From assembly GCA_964015035.1 (NCBI GenBank), contig CAXHCA010000007.1, positions 22,520 to 86,519 of the forward strand: a DNA stretch of 64,000 nucleotides. Reading direction: 5' to 3'. Shown piece by piece: positions 43,604 through 52,220 of this stretch (position 1 is its first letter; the number at the start of each line of letters is the position of its first letter). This stretch comes from BQJU01 sp964015035 (GTDB lineage Bacteria; Bacteroidota; Bacteroidia; Chitinophagales; Saprospiraceae). The translations under genes were made by a program, and so were the position numbers. The notes under the pieces are model-generated. The model worked only from the letters and a program-made list of their open reading frames with translations, ran no database searches and was not told where the DNA came from.

Positions 43604-45739
43604 ATGGCCAATTTAGAACAATTTAGTTACGACAATGCCATTGTAAAAAAGTTTGCTTACGCAACTTCGCTGTGGGCATTGGTTGGTATGTTGGCAGGCC
43701 TCTACGCCGCTCTTGAGCTGGTGTTTCCGAGCCTGAACTTCGCGATACCGGAAATCACTTTCGGGCGACTCAGACCCCTACACACCAATGCCGCGATCTT
43801 TGCATTTGTCGGTAACGGTATTTTTATGGGGGTCTATTATTCCCTGCAGCGGCTGTTGAAAACCCGCATGTTCAGTGATGCACTGAGTAATATCCATTTT
43901 TGGGGTTGGCAGTTAATTATTGTATTGGCAGCTATAACGCTTCCACTAGGGTTTACCAGTTCCAAAGAGTATGCAGAACTCGAGTGGCCCATTGATATCG
44001 CTATTGCCTTAGTTTGGGTGGTTTTTGGTATCAATATGTTTGGTACCATTCTCAAGCGTAGGGAACAACACCTTTACGTAGCCATTTGGTTTTACATCGC
44101 CACTTGGATCACGGTGACGGTACTACACATAGGTAACAACCTGGAATTGCCGGTGAGTCTGTGGAAGAGTTATCCCGTTTTTGCAGGTGTACAGGATGCC
44201 TTGGTGCAATGGTGGTATGGCCACAATGCGGTGGCTTTCTTCTTGACAACCCCTTATCTAGGTTTGATGTACTACTTTTTGCCCAAAGCTGCAAATCGTC
44301 CGGTTTTCTCCTACAAACTGTCGATCATTCACTTTTGGGCACTAATTTTCATCTATATCTGGGCCGGTCCTCACCACTTATTGTATACTTCTTTACCGGA
44401 TTGGGCACAATCATTAGGAATGGTTTTCTCTCTGATGTTGATTGCACCTTCCTGGGGAGGTATGTTGAACGGTCTATTGACACTGCGTGGCGCCTGGGAC
44501 CGGGTAAGAACGGACCCCATCTTGAAATTTATGGTGGTTGCCGTTACTGCTTACGGTATGGCGACATTGGAGGGCCCCTTGCTGTCAATCAAATCAGTCA
44601 ATGCCATTAGTCACTATACAGACTGGACCATTGGCCACGTACACATTGGTACTCTGGGCTGGAACGGGATGTTGACTTTCGGTATTTTATACTGGTTAAT
44701 GCCTCGTATTTTTAACACCAAATTGTATTCTGTTAAACTTGCTAATGCTCATTTCTGGATTGCGACTCTGGGAATGTTGTTCTATGCAATTCCATTGTAT
44801 TGGGCGGGTTGGACACAGAGCTTGATGTGGAAAGAATTTTTGCCGGAAGGCATCTTGAAGTATGGTAACTTCCTCGAAACGGTAACCCAAATTCTCCCAA
44901 TGTATGCCTTACGTGCCCTTGGTGGTACCATCTACGTGGGAGGGGTATTTCTAATGGTTTACAACTTGATTAAAACGGTTAGAAGTGGTGAGTTATTGGC
45001 CAATGAGCCAGCACAAGCACCTGCTCGACAAGTAAGTATGGCCGGCCACAAAGGAGAATACTGGCACCGCTGGATTGAGCGCAGACCTGTACAAATGTTG
45101 GTTTTCTCAACTATTGCTATATTGATCGGTGGTTTGGTAGAGATTGTACCAATGGTTTTGGTAGACGACAATGTACCCACTATCGCATCGGTGAAACCTT
45201 ATACGCCGCTCGAATTAGAGGGTAGAGATCTTTACATCCGAGAAGGCTGTGTAGGGTGCCATTCCCAAATGGTGCGTCCATTCCGTTCGGAAACTGAACG
45301 CTATGGTGAATACTCTAAATCTGGTGAATACATATATGATCGTCCATTCCTCTGGGGAAGTAAGCGAACCGGACCGGATTTGCACCGGGTAGGTGGAAAG
45401 TATCCGGATAGCTGGCACTACAATCACATGCTGGATCCGACGATTACTTCACCCAACTCGATCATGCCGCCATACCCATGGCTATTGAGTAGAACGCTGG
45501 ATACTTCCAAAACGGCTGCTAAGATTCGCGTTCTTCAAAGCTTAGGCACTCCTTACGATGAAGGATATGATGCCATTGCTGTAGACGATTTAAAAGCACA
45601 AGCAAAGCAGGTGGCTGCAAGTCTGAGAAAAGATGGCATTGAAGATGATCAGCTGGAAGAAAAAGAAATTGTAGCAATAATTGCCTACCTACAACGATTG
45701 GGTACGGATATCCAGCCAAAAGCTCAGGCTAAAAATTGA
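43604..45739 (+). CDS. ccoNO: cbb3 cytochrome oxidase subunit I/II fusion (CcoN-CcoO)
   Basis: The 711-residue protein joins two subunits. Residues ~1-480 are CcoN, with twelve membrane helices and heme/CuB histidines in LHTNAAIFAF, WWYGHNAVAFFLT, GPHHLLYTS and HYTDWTIGHVHIG. After a linker, residues ~500-711 are CcoO with one helix and a heme c motif REGCVGCHSQMVRP and downstream MPPYPWLL methionine region. The fusion is the normal form in Bacteroidota. It is the catalytic core of the high-affinity terminal oxidase, reducing oxygen and pumping protons in the inner membrane. Confidence 0.96.
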   Translation: MANLEQFSYDNAIVKKFAYATSLWALVGMLAGLYAALELVFPSLNFAIPEITFGRLRPLHTNAAIFAFVGNGIFMGVYYSLQRLLKTRMFSDALSNIHFWGWQLIIVLAAITLPLGFTSSKEYAELEWPIDIAIALVWVVFGINMFGTILKRREQHLYVAIWFYIATWITVTVLHIGNNLELPVSLWKSYPVFAGVQDALVQWWYGHNAVAFFLTTPYLGLMYYFLPKAANRPVFSYKLSIIHFWALIFIYIWAGPHHLLYTSLPDWAQSLGMVFSLMLIAPSWGGMLNGLLTLRGAWDRVRTDPILKFMVVAVTAYGMATLEGPLLSIKSVNAISHYTDWTIGHVHIGTLGWNGMLTFGILYWLMPRIFNTKLYSVKLANAHFWIATLGMLFYAIPLYWAGWTQSLMWKEFLPEGILKYGNFLETVTQILPMYALRALGGTIYVGGVFLMVYNLIKTVRSGELLANEPAQAPARQVSMAGHKGEYWHRWIERRPVQMLVFSTIAILIGGLVEIVPMVLVDDNVPTIASVKPYTPLELEGRDLYIREGCVGCHSQMVRPFRSETERYGEYSKSGEYIYDRPFLWGSKRTGPDLHRVGGKYPDSWHYNHMLDPTITSPNSIMPPYPWLLSRTLDTSKTAAKIRVLQSLGTPYDEGYDAIAVDDLKAQAKQVAASLRKDGIEDDQLEEKEIVAIIAYLQRLGTDIQPKAQAKN

Positions 45740-45815
45740 TACGATTCCGCTTTTTATAAATTGAATCGAGGGCAGTCCTCAGTTGTCTGCCCTCTTTTTA
45801 AGAAATCAGATAATC

Positions 45816-46001
45816 ATGTTTAAATATATACTTCAAAACGGAGGCGACATTAACTGGATGGCCATTTTTGCCCTCCTGACTTTTGTGTCGCTGTTTTTAA
45901 TCAGCTCGGTAGTAATCTTTGCCAGAAGCAAGGAATACATCAATCACATGTCGAATTTGCCTTTAGATGAGGACTCAAATCTTATCGAACCAGAAATTTA
46001 G
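45816..46001 (+). CDS. ccoQ: CcoQ-like small cbb3 oxidase subunit
   Basis: The ATG at 45816 gives a 61-residue protein with one transmembrane helix (INWMAIFALLTFVSLFLISSVVIFA, quoted in part) and an acidic tail. The frame extends further upstream (45783) but only into the spacer after ccoNO. Position between ccoNO and ccoP, size and topology match CcoQ, which stabilises the complex. Sequence conservation of CcoQ is low, so the assignment rests on context. Confidence 0.8.
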   Translation: MFKYILQNGGDINWMAIFALLTFVSLFLISSVVIFARSKEYINHMSNLPLDEDSNLIEPEI

Positions 46002-46007
46002 ATTATC

Positions 46008-46964
46008 ATGAAAAACCAATGGTATAAACCTAGTCTTATTTTAATTTTATCGGTCCTGGTGACCGGGGGGCTATCGGCTCAGGCGGAAGCGGTCGTAGCG
46101 CCATCAACCTCCACTTTCAATGACTTTTTGATGAATAATATCATCCTTTTATTGGGAGCAGCGGTGGCAATATTGGGCTTTTTTGCGATCATATATGTCA
46201 ACAATCAGTTGATGCAATTGCAAAAAATTCGTCTCTTGCAAGAGCACGGTATGGAAGCAATGGAGGAGGTGAAACTCATTTCCAAGGAACCATTGTGGAA
46301 AACTTGGTACAAGCGCTTGACCAATAGAGTCCCAATTGAAAAAGAAGCAGATATCCTGTTGAATCATAACTATGATGGCATTCAGGAATTGGACAATAGT
46401 CTTCCTCCTTGGTGGGTCGCCATGTTTTACATTTCTATCGCTTTTGGCGTGGTGTACTATGGCTACTATCACCTGGCGGGTTATGGTCAATCTTCTACCG
46501 AATGGTATGAACACGAAGTGGCTGAAGCCGAAGCAGCGGTGAAGGCCTATCTCGCTACTCAGTCGGATCAAGTAGATGAAACCAATGTGGAAATGCTCCA
46601 GGACGAAAGTGCTATTGCCCTCGGAGAAAGTATTTTTAAAGCCAACTGTGCGGTTTGTCATGGTCAATTGGGAGAAGGTGGTGTTGGGCCTAATCTCACG
46701 GATAATTACTGGATACACGGGGGAGACATCAAGGATGTGTTCCGTACTATAAAGTATGGTGTTCCCGAAAAGGGAATGATTTCCTGGAAGACACAGTTGA
46801 AATCCGGAGATATGCATAAAGTAGCCAGCTACATCAAGACCCTGGTCGGCACTAATCCTCCAAATGGTAAAGCCCCGGAAGGTGATCCATTTGAAGAAAA
46901 TGGCGATAATGCGGAAACCCAAGATAGTTCTGCACAACAGCCAATCGGACAGTTGAATAACTAA
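46008..46964 (+). CDS. ccoP: cbb3 oxidase subunit III (CcoP), mono-heme form
   Basis: The 318-residue protein has three hydrophobic segments: a signal-like first helix ending in SAQAEA, a second (NNIILLLGAAVAILGFFAIIYV) and a third (PPWWVAMFYISIAFGVVYYGYY), matching the cbb3 CcoP N-terminal domain. A single cytochrome c domain follows with ANCAVCHGQLGEGGVGPNLTD. Proteobacterial CcoP has two hemes; only one CxxCH is present here. It passes electrons to CcoO and then to the catalytic subunit. Confidence 0.92.
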   Translation: MKNQWYKPSLILILSVLVTGGLSAQAEAVVAPSTSTFNDFLMNNIILLLGAAVAILGFFAIIYVNNQLMQLQKIRLLQEHGMEAMEEVKLISKEPLWKTWYKRLTNRVPIEKEADILLNHNYDGIQELDNSLPPWWVAMFYISIAFGVVYYGYYHLAGYGQSSTEWYEHEVAEAEAAVKAYLATQSDQVDETNVEMLQDESAIALGESIFKANCAVCHGQLGEGGVGPNLTDNYWIHGGDIKDVFRTIKYGVPEKGMISWKTQLKSGDMHKVASYIKTLVGTNPPNGKAPEGDPFEENGDNAETQDSSAQQPIGQLNN

Positions 46965-46969
46965 ACATC

Positions 46970-48394
46970 ATGTCTAACACAAGTTATCAAGATACAGAGG
47001 AATTTAGAGACCATATTGCCACGGTAGGGCAAGATGGTAAGCGAAACTGGATTTATCCCAAGAAACCCCAAGGCCGCTTTTACAAATGGCGGACTTGGGT
47101 TACCTGGGGCCTTTTAGCCATCCTTTTTGGATTGCCATTTATCAAGGTCAATGGTGAACCACTGGTATTGCTGAATATTCTGGAGCGGAATTTTATCCTT
47201 TTTGGCATTCACTTTACGCCACAGGATTTTCACCTCTTCGTGTTTGCAATGTTGACTTTCATCGTCTTTATTGCTTTGTTTACTGTGGTTTTTGGCCGAC
47301 TATTTTGCGGGTGGGTGTGTCCTCAGACCATTTTTATGGAAATGGTTTTTCGCAAAATTGAATATTGGATTGAAGGAGATGCCAATGCTCAAAGACGCTT
47401 AAATAAAGCTCCCTGGACGACAGAAAAAATATGGAAGAAGAGCTTGAAACAAGCCATATTTATCCTGATTTCTGTAGCCATTGCACATACCTTTCTTTCC
47501 TATATTATTGGGGTAGATCAGGTCTTGGCTATCGTACAGGAACCCATCACCCAACATTGGGTCGGTTTTTTTGCTATGGTGGCATTTACAGGGGCTTTCT
47601 ATTTTGTTTTCGCCCGCTTACGCGAACAAGTCTGTACCACTATTTGCCCTTATGGGCGTTTGCAAAGTGTATTGCTGGATAAAAACTCCATCGTAGTTGC
47701 CTATGACTTTGAACGGGGTGAGCCTAGGGGTAAAATCAGAAAGCAAAAGGCCAACAACCCAATTGAGCAAATCAATCAGCAATTGGGTGACTGTATCGAT
47801 TGTAAATTGTGTGTACAGGTTTGTCCTACGGGAATTGATATTCGAAATGGAACACAATTGGAATGCGTGAATTGTACAGCTTGTATCGATGCCTGTGACG
47901 AGGTGATGGAAAAAATTGACCGTCCGCTGGGATTGATTCGCTACGATAGCTACAACGGGATCGTAGAAAAACGCAAGCGGATATTTACTCCTCGGGTCAT
48001 CGCCTACACCATCGTGCTGGTTATCTTGATGGTGGCCAATGTTCTATTGCTGTATAATCGTTCTGATATTGAAGCCGTGATTCTACGTACGCCAGGCATG
48101 CTCTACCAGAAAGTGGATGAAGACCACCTAAGCAATTTGTACAACTACGAATTTATCAATAAGACCGGTAAAGATATGATCTTGGAAATCATTCCGGAAA
48201 CGCCGGAAGCCAAAATCAGACTGGTTGGTGATATGCCTGCCGTTGAGAAAAATGGTATGACCCAGGGGGCCTTCTTTATCGAGATGCCTCGAGATGCCCT
48301 GGATGGCCGAAAAAGCACGATTAAAATAGGCATCTATTCGGAAGGAGAATTGGTGGAAAAAGTGAAAACCAGTTTTCTAGGACCAGGAAATTAA
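46970..48394 (+). CDS. ccoG: cbb3 oxidase accessory ferredoxin-like protein CcoG
   Basis: The 474-residue membrane protein has CGWVCPQTIFMEMVFR in a membrane loop, several transmembrane helices, and a 4Fe-4S ferredoxin domain with CIDCKLCVQVCPTGID and CVNCTACIDACDEVM. The C-terminal ~100 residues form an immunoglobulin-like FixG domain. CcoG acts in copper reduction and delivery during cbb3 assembly. It follows ccoP by 5 bases. Confidence 0.94.
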   Translation: MSNTSYQDTEEFRDHIATVGQDGKRNWIYPKKPQGRFYKWRTWVTWGLLAILFGLPFIKVNGEPLVLLNILERNFILFGIHFTPQDFHLFVFAMLTFIVFIALFTVVFGRLFCGWVCPQTIFMEMVFRKIEYWIEGDANAQRRLNKAPWTTEKIWKKSLKQAIFILISVAIAHTFLSYIIGVDQVLAIVQEPITQHWVGFFAMVAFTGAFYFVFARLREQVCTTICPYGRLQSVLLDKNSIVVAYDFERGEPRGKIRKQKANNPIEQINQQLGDCIDCKLCVQVCPTGIDIRNGTQLECVNCTACIDACDEVMEKIDRPLGLIRYDSYNGIVEKRKRIFTPRVIAYTIVLVILMVANVLLLYNRSDIEAVILRTPGMLYQKVDEDHLSNLYNYEFINKTGKDMILEIIPETPEAKIRLVGDMPAVEKNGMTQGAFFIEMPRDALDGRKSTIKIGIYSEGELVEKVKTSFLGPGN

Positions 48395-48405
48395 CAACGG
48401 AAAAG

Positions 48406-48462
48406 CTGGAAGGCTTGGAAGAAGTGGAGGTAAACCAAACAAACACTTCTTCCAAGCCTCCA
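48406..48462 (+). other. Long hairpin between ccoG and ccoH
   Basis: GGCTTGGAAGAAGTG (48412-48426) pairs perfectly with CACTTCTTCCAAGCC (48444-48458), and the stem extends by CTGGA/TCCAG with one bulge. No T run follows, so it is unlikely to be a simple terminator. It could stabilise the upstream ccoG transcript or be a processing site that sets different levels for the two halves of the operon. Confidence 0.6.
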
Positions 48463-48487
48463 GGTCTTCCATAAAAAACAACAGACC

Positions 48488-48943
48488 ATGAAATTCAATT
48501 GGGGAACCGGAATTTTTTTAGCCTACTCGATCTTTGCTGCTGCGTTATTTTTCGCGGTATATCAATCGACTACCGTTGATCACAATCTGGTGGTAGATGA
48601 ATACTACGAGAGAGATTTGAACTACCAAAAGGAATACGATGGGAAGGCCAATAGCATGACCCTGGAGGTGAAACCGAATGCCAAATACGTTGCAGAAGGA
48701 GAAAAGATCGTGATCAATGTTCCAGTCAATGAAGAGGCAATTAGTGGAGAGGTCTTGTTCTACCGGGCTTCCGACAAGAGTCAGGATTTTAGCTTGCCGC
48801 TCACCCCGGATGAATTGGGGAATATGGAGGTCGACGCGAATCGCTTAATCCCTGGTCGCTGGAAGGTGGAAATCAAGTGGAAACGCGGACAACGAAATTA
48901 TTTTGATACCATCATTTTGACAGTGCCAAAAGCAAAATCATAA
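48488..48943 (+). CDS. ccoH: FixH family protein (CcoH)
   Basis: The 151-residue protein has one N-terminal transmembrane helix (GIFLAYSIFAAALFFAVYQS) followed by VDEYYERDLNYQKEYD and a beta-rich periplasmic domain, matching FixH/CcoH. It helps stabilise or assemble the cbb3 oxidase subunits. It lies 3 bases before the SafE-like gene and after the hairpin that follows ccoG. Confidence 0.9.
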   Translation: MKFNWGTGIFLAYSIFAAALFFAVYQSTTVDHNLVVDEYYERDLNYQKEYDGKANSMTLEVKPNAKYVAEGEKIVINVPVNEEAISGEVLFYRASDKSQDFSLPLTPDELGNMEVDANRLIPGRWKVEIKWKRGQRNYFDTIILTVPKAKS

Positions 48944-48946
48944 GGA

Positions 48947-49627
48947 ATGTTCTGGACGGCCTTTACACTTGGTTTGTTGGGAAGTCTGCACTGCGTTGGC
49001 ATGTGTGGCCCCATTGTCTTGGCATTGCCGGGCTCTAAAACCCAGAAAATTCCGGTGGATATGTTGATCTATCACCTTGGCCGCATCTCCACTTACTTTC
49101 TGTTGGGAGCCATCATCGGCCTGTTGGGGCTAGGGGTGGTGGTCATGCGTTTGCAGGCTTATTTTTCCATTTTGATGGGGGGCTTTTTATTAGCTGCCGC
49201 TATTTTTTGGATCTTTCCCATTCCAAAACCCAGAGTAGTCCTGCCCTGGGCCAATAAAGTGAATCAAAAGTTTGCTCAATTAATGAGGTCCAATGCTCCT
49301 GGTACCTATTTTAAGCTAGGTATGTTAAATGGCCTTTTGCCTTGTGGGTTGGTTTACCTGGCAGTTGCCGGGGCGGCCCTAAGCGGTGGTATCCTAAATG
49401 GTGGATTCTATATGGCACTATTTGGCTTGGGCACCCTGCCGTTATTGTTGCTTACCTCTTTTGCCGGACAGTTTATCAACGTCAATTTTCGCTCCCGGAT
49501 TCGTCAACTCTATCCCATTGTATTAACAGGTCTGGCAATTTTGTTTCTAATGCGTGGATTTAATCTAGAAATACCCGCTGAGTTTCGATTCTGGCAAATG
49601 TCCCAGGATGTGCCAATGTGTCACTAA
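48947..49627 (+). CDS. TauE/SafE-like (DsbD-fold) membrane protein of the cbb3 operon
   Basis: The 226-residue protein has six predicted transmembrane helices. The first begins LGLLGSLHCVGMCGP and the fourth LGMLNGLLPCGLVY; the paired cysteine/proline motifs are typical of the UreH-like (sulfite exporter TauE/SafE, DsbD-like) family. It ends in VPMCH. Homologues are frequently the last gene of cbb3 clusters and are thought to handle copper or thiols during oxidase assembly; that role is inferred from context. Confidence 0.85.
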   Translation: MFWTAFTLGLLGSLHCVGMCGPIVLALPGSKTQKIPVDMLIYHLGRISTYFLLGAIIGLLGLGVVVMRLQAYFSILMGGFLLAAAIFWIFPIPKPRVVLPWANKVNQKFAQLMRSNAPGTYFKLGMLNGLLPCGLVYLAVAGAALSGGILNGGFYMALFGLGTLPLLLLTSFAGQFINVNFRSRIRQLYPIVLTGLAILFLMRGFNLEIPAEFRFWQMSQDVPMCH

Positions 49628-49716
49628 TTTCCAGCCTAATGCCTACCAAAAAGCCTTTACAATTCATTTTTTGATAGTAAAGCTTTCTGTTTTGACCATA
49701 AAGACGTTAATTTGAC

Positions 49717-49734
49717 CACTGAATGCTGTCAGTG
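49717..49734. promoter_or_regulatory. Candidate operator for the adjacent TetR gene
   Basis: The perfect dyad CACTGA-N6-TCAGTG lies 20 bases before the start codon of the TetR gene. Local TetR regulators commonly bind such palindromes over their own promoter. No other copy was noticed. Confidence 0.4.
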
Positions 49735-49754
49735 CTCTAACCAACCCAAATGCT

Positions 49755-50447
49755 ATGGCGATAGGAATACAGATAAGACCTCATCAAAAACTTTATTTGC
49801 GTGATCCGCAGGATACCAAACTGGGAAGGAATATTCTCAAAGCCAGTATTATTCTCATCGAAGAATTAGGCATCGAAGCTTTTACCTTTAAAAAGTTAGC
49901 GGAAAAGATTGAATCCACCGAGGCATCGGTGTACCGATATTTTGAAAACAAACACTTGTTGCTCATTTATCTGGTGACTTGGTACTGGGAATGGGTCAGT
50001 TACCAAATTGAGATCAATACTCTGAATGTAGAGGATACTCAGAAAAAGCTATTGATTGCCATTAAGACCTTAGTGGAAGCTTCCCGCGAAAATCCGGCTA
50101 TTGAATACATCAATGAAAGCATTTTACACCGGATTGTTATCGCGGAAGGCGTAAAGGCCTATCATACCAAACAAGTAGATGAGGAGAACAAAGATGGCTT
50201 TTTTAAAAGCTATAAGTCACTTTGCAAGAAAATTGCGGACATTATTCTTGAGGTAAAATCGGATTTTCAATATCCTGCTGCATTGGCCTCAAGCCTGTTT
50301 GATATGGCCAATAATCACATCTATTTTGCCGAACATTTTCCCCGTCTCACCGAAGTGACGGTAAAAGACGGGGATCTATCCGAAGTCATTCAATTTCTCA
50401 ATTACGTTGCTTGCAATTCACTCGGACTCAACCTAGACAATACCTAG
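49755..50447 (+). CDS. TetR family transcriptional regulator
   Basis: The 230-residue protein has an N-terminal helix-turn-helix (ILKASIILIEELGIEAFTFKKLAEKI... EASVYRYFENKHLL, residues ~28-72), clearly TetR-type, and a helical C-terminal domain with no recognised ligand family. It follows the cbb3 operon on the same strand after a 127-base gap. Its targets are unknown; a dyad upstream suggests autoregulation. Confidence 0.85.
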   Translation: MAIGIQIRPHQKLYLRDPQDTKLGRNILKASIILIEELGIEAFTFKKLAEKIESTEASVYRYFENKHLLLIYLVTWYWEWVSYQIEINTLNVEDTQKKLLIAIKTLVEASRENPAIEYINESILHRIVIAEGVKAYHTKQVDEENKDGFFKSYKSLCKKIADIILEVKSDFQYPAALASSLFDMANNHIYFAEHFPRLTEVTVKDGDLSEVIQFLNYVACNSLGLNLDNT

Positions 50448-50456
50448 ATTGGGGCT

Positions 50457-50906
50457 TTAGATGACCTCTTTTGTCTTTTGAGGCACAGGAGAATTAAAGG
50501 CAAAGGCAATAAGATCGTGAGTGGTCAGAATTCCAACCAGTTCGCCATCATCCAAAATAGGAAGTGCGTGAAACTTATTGGCTAAAAACATATCGGCCGC
50601 TAATCCCAAGGTATCTTCTGGTTCCAGAAAGATGGGATACTTGGTCATAATATCGCGGGCACACCAAGCCGTAAATTCATGTTTGGTCCAAGTTTCTCCG
50701 GTTGTATTTAAGGACAAGACGAATCCAAGTCTCATAAAATCTTCCTTGCTGATGATGCCGACCAATTCATTATTGGCCTCTACCACGGGCAAGTGGTGGA
50801 ATTTATTGTTCTTGAAAAGCGTCTCAATTTTTTTGACGGAATCATCTGGATGAACTGTAACCAGTTCCTTCGTCATCACTTTTGAAATAGATTGATTCGG
50901 ATTCAT
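50457..50906 (-). CDS. CBS-pair protein (paralogue 1)
   Basis: This 149-residue protein is two CBS domains: VMTKELVTVHPDDSVKKIETLF...HHLPVVE and DIMTKYPIFLEPEDTLGLAADMF...HALPILDDGELVGILTTHDLI. Such stand-alone pairs bind adenine nucleotides and usually sense energy state. A second CBS-pair gene with the same domain order lies at 54946. Both have the same FNR-like promoter layout, so they are probably co-regulated with hemN under low oxygen. The effector partner is unknown. Confidence 0.88.
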   Translation of the reverse strand: MNPNQSISKVMTKELVTVHPDDSVKKIETLFKNNKFHHLPVVEANNELVGIISKEDFMRLGFVLSLNTTGETWTKHEFTAWCARDIMTKYPIFLEPEDTLGLAADMFLANKFHALPILDDGELVGILTTHDLIAFAFNSPVPQKTKEVI

Positions 50907-50945
50907 AATGGTATTATTTTTTGTTCTTTAATTATTCCTCTCTAA

Positions 50946-50989
50946 CAAAGTTATTTTCTTCTGCTCCCTCCAGCGATGATTAAGGTCAT
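50946..50989 (-). promoter_or_regulatory. FNR/CRP-like activator site and promoter of CBS-pair gene 1
   Basis: On the minus strand a perfect -7 box TAACTTTG occupies 50946-50953, and the dyad ATGACCTTAATCAT occupies 50976-50989. The dyad centre is 36.5 bases upstream of the last -7 base, the same spacing as at hemN. The site lies in the divergent region before the receiver-CRP/FNR regulator gene. Confidence 0.7.
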
Positions 50990-51091
50990 TTGACAGGTAT
51001 GAGCTACATCATCCGTCTTTCTTTATATATGGCGTTAATTTGTTGTCTAATCAGCGTTGTTCATTTACCTGATACTCCAAAATTGATGATC

Positions 51092-52135
51092 ATGCAAAAA
51101 ATACTTATCATTGAAGATAATCCCGATGTCAGAGAAAATCTGGCCGAAATCCTGGATTTGTATGGATACGAATCTATCACGGCAGAAGATGGTAAAATTG
51201 GGGTAAAGCTCGCTTTGGAGCAAGTGCCTGATCTCATTATATGCGATGTGATGATGCCCGAACTTGACGGATTTGGAGTCCTGAATATTTTGCAAAAACG
51301 CCCGCAAACAGCCGATATACCTTTTGTTTTTCTGACAGCCAAGTCGGATAAAGAAGATTTCAGACGAGGCATGAATCTAGGGGCCGACGATTATCTGACT
51401 AAACCCTTTTATAAGGATGATTTATTAAAAATTATTTCAACCAGAATTGAAAAAAGCCAGCGACTAAAGAACTCCTTTAACGGCACTCCGGAAAGTTGGT
51501 CGGCCTTTGTTAATGAAGCAAGAGGATATGACGAGCTGAAAAACCTTGGCGATGATCATCACAACAAGGTGTATAAGTACCGTGAACTGCTTTTTTCGGA
51601 AAAGGATTATCCTCGTTTTCTGTACTTCATCAAAAGTGGAAAGATAAAATTATTTAAAACCAATGAATTTGGGAAGGAATTCATCATTCGCATTTGTAAG
51701 CCAGGAGAATTTCTGGGCTACACGGCTTTATTGCAAGGCGGAAGCTACAGCTACGCCGCGGAATCTCTGGAGGATAGTGAAATAGGATTAATTCCCAAAG
51801 AGAGTTTTTTCCAATTGATTCAAGCCAATCGCGACGTGTCTAGCCATTTGATAAAAATATTGGCCAACAATGTGGTGGAAAAAGAAGAACAGTTGCTCCA
51901 TTTGGCTTATGATTCTATTCGTAAAAGAGTAGCACAAGCCCTGTTGCAGCTACAAGAAAATGAGGTGAATAAGGAAATTGTGATCCTCAGAGACGATTTG
52001 GCGCGGATGGTCGGAACGGCCAAAGAATGTGTAATTAGAATGCTGACAGAATTTCGTCGGGACGGGTATATTGACATCAATAATGGTGCGATTCGCATAA
52101 AAAATAAAAACAAATTGGAAAAAATGCCTGGTTAA
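51092..52135 (+). CDS. Receiver-CRP/FNR fusion response regulator
   Basis: The ATG at 51092 gives the canonical receiver start MQKILIIEDN (347 residues); the frame runs further upstream into non-homologous sequence. Residues 1-120 are a receiver domain with Asp52 (LIICDVMMPELDG), Thr82 and Lys104. A cNMP-binding fold follows (residues ~150-260), then a CRP-type winged helix with recognition segment GTAKECVIRML, retaining the Glu...Arg pair that reads TGA half-sites. No iron-sulfur cysteine cluster is visible. It is the best candidate to bind the TGAY-N4-ATCA dyads in this window. Confidence 0.87.
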   Translation: MQKILIIEDNPDVRENLAEILDLYGYESITAEDGKIGVKLALEQVPDLIICDVMMPELDGFGVLNILQKRPQTADIPFVFLTAKSDKEDFRRGMNLGADDYLTKPFYKDDLLKIISTRIEKSQRLKNSFNGTPESWSAFVNEARGYDELKNLGDDHHNKVYKYRELLFSEKDYPRFLYFIKSGKIKLFKTNEFGKEFIIRICKPGEFLGYTALLQGGSYSYAAESLEDSEIGLIPKESFFQLIQANRDVSSHLIKILANNVVEKEEQLLHLAYDSIRKRVAQALLQLQENEVNKEIVILRDDLARMVGTAKECVIRMLTEFRRDGYIDINNGAIRIKNKNKLEKMPG

Positions 52136-52220
52136 TAAGGGTGAGTCGGGTCTTTTCTTGCATCTTCTAGCTTGAAAGGTCATATTTTTATAAATTGCGG
52201 CACTTAAAGACCCGACTAAT

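Noticed and set aside
46149..46937. 262-codon open frame antisense to ccoP
   Set aside because: It is a mirror of the ccoP coding frame, has no recognisable domain, and ccoP is certain.
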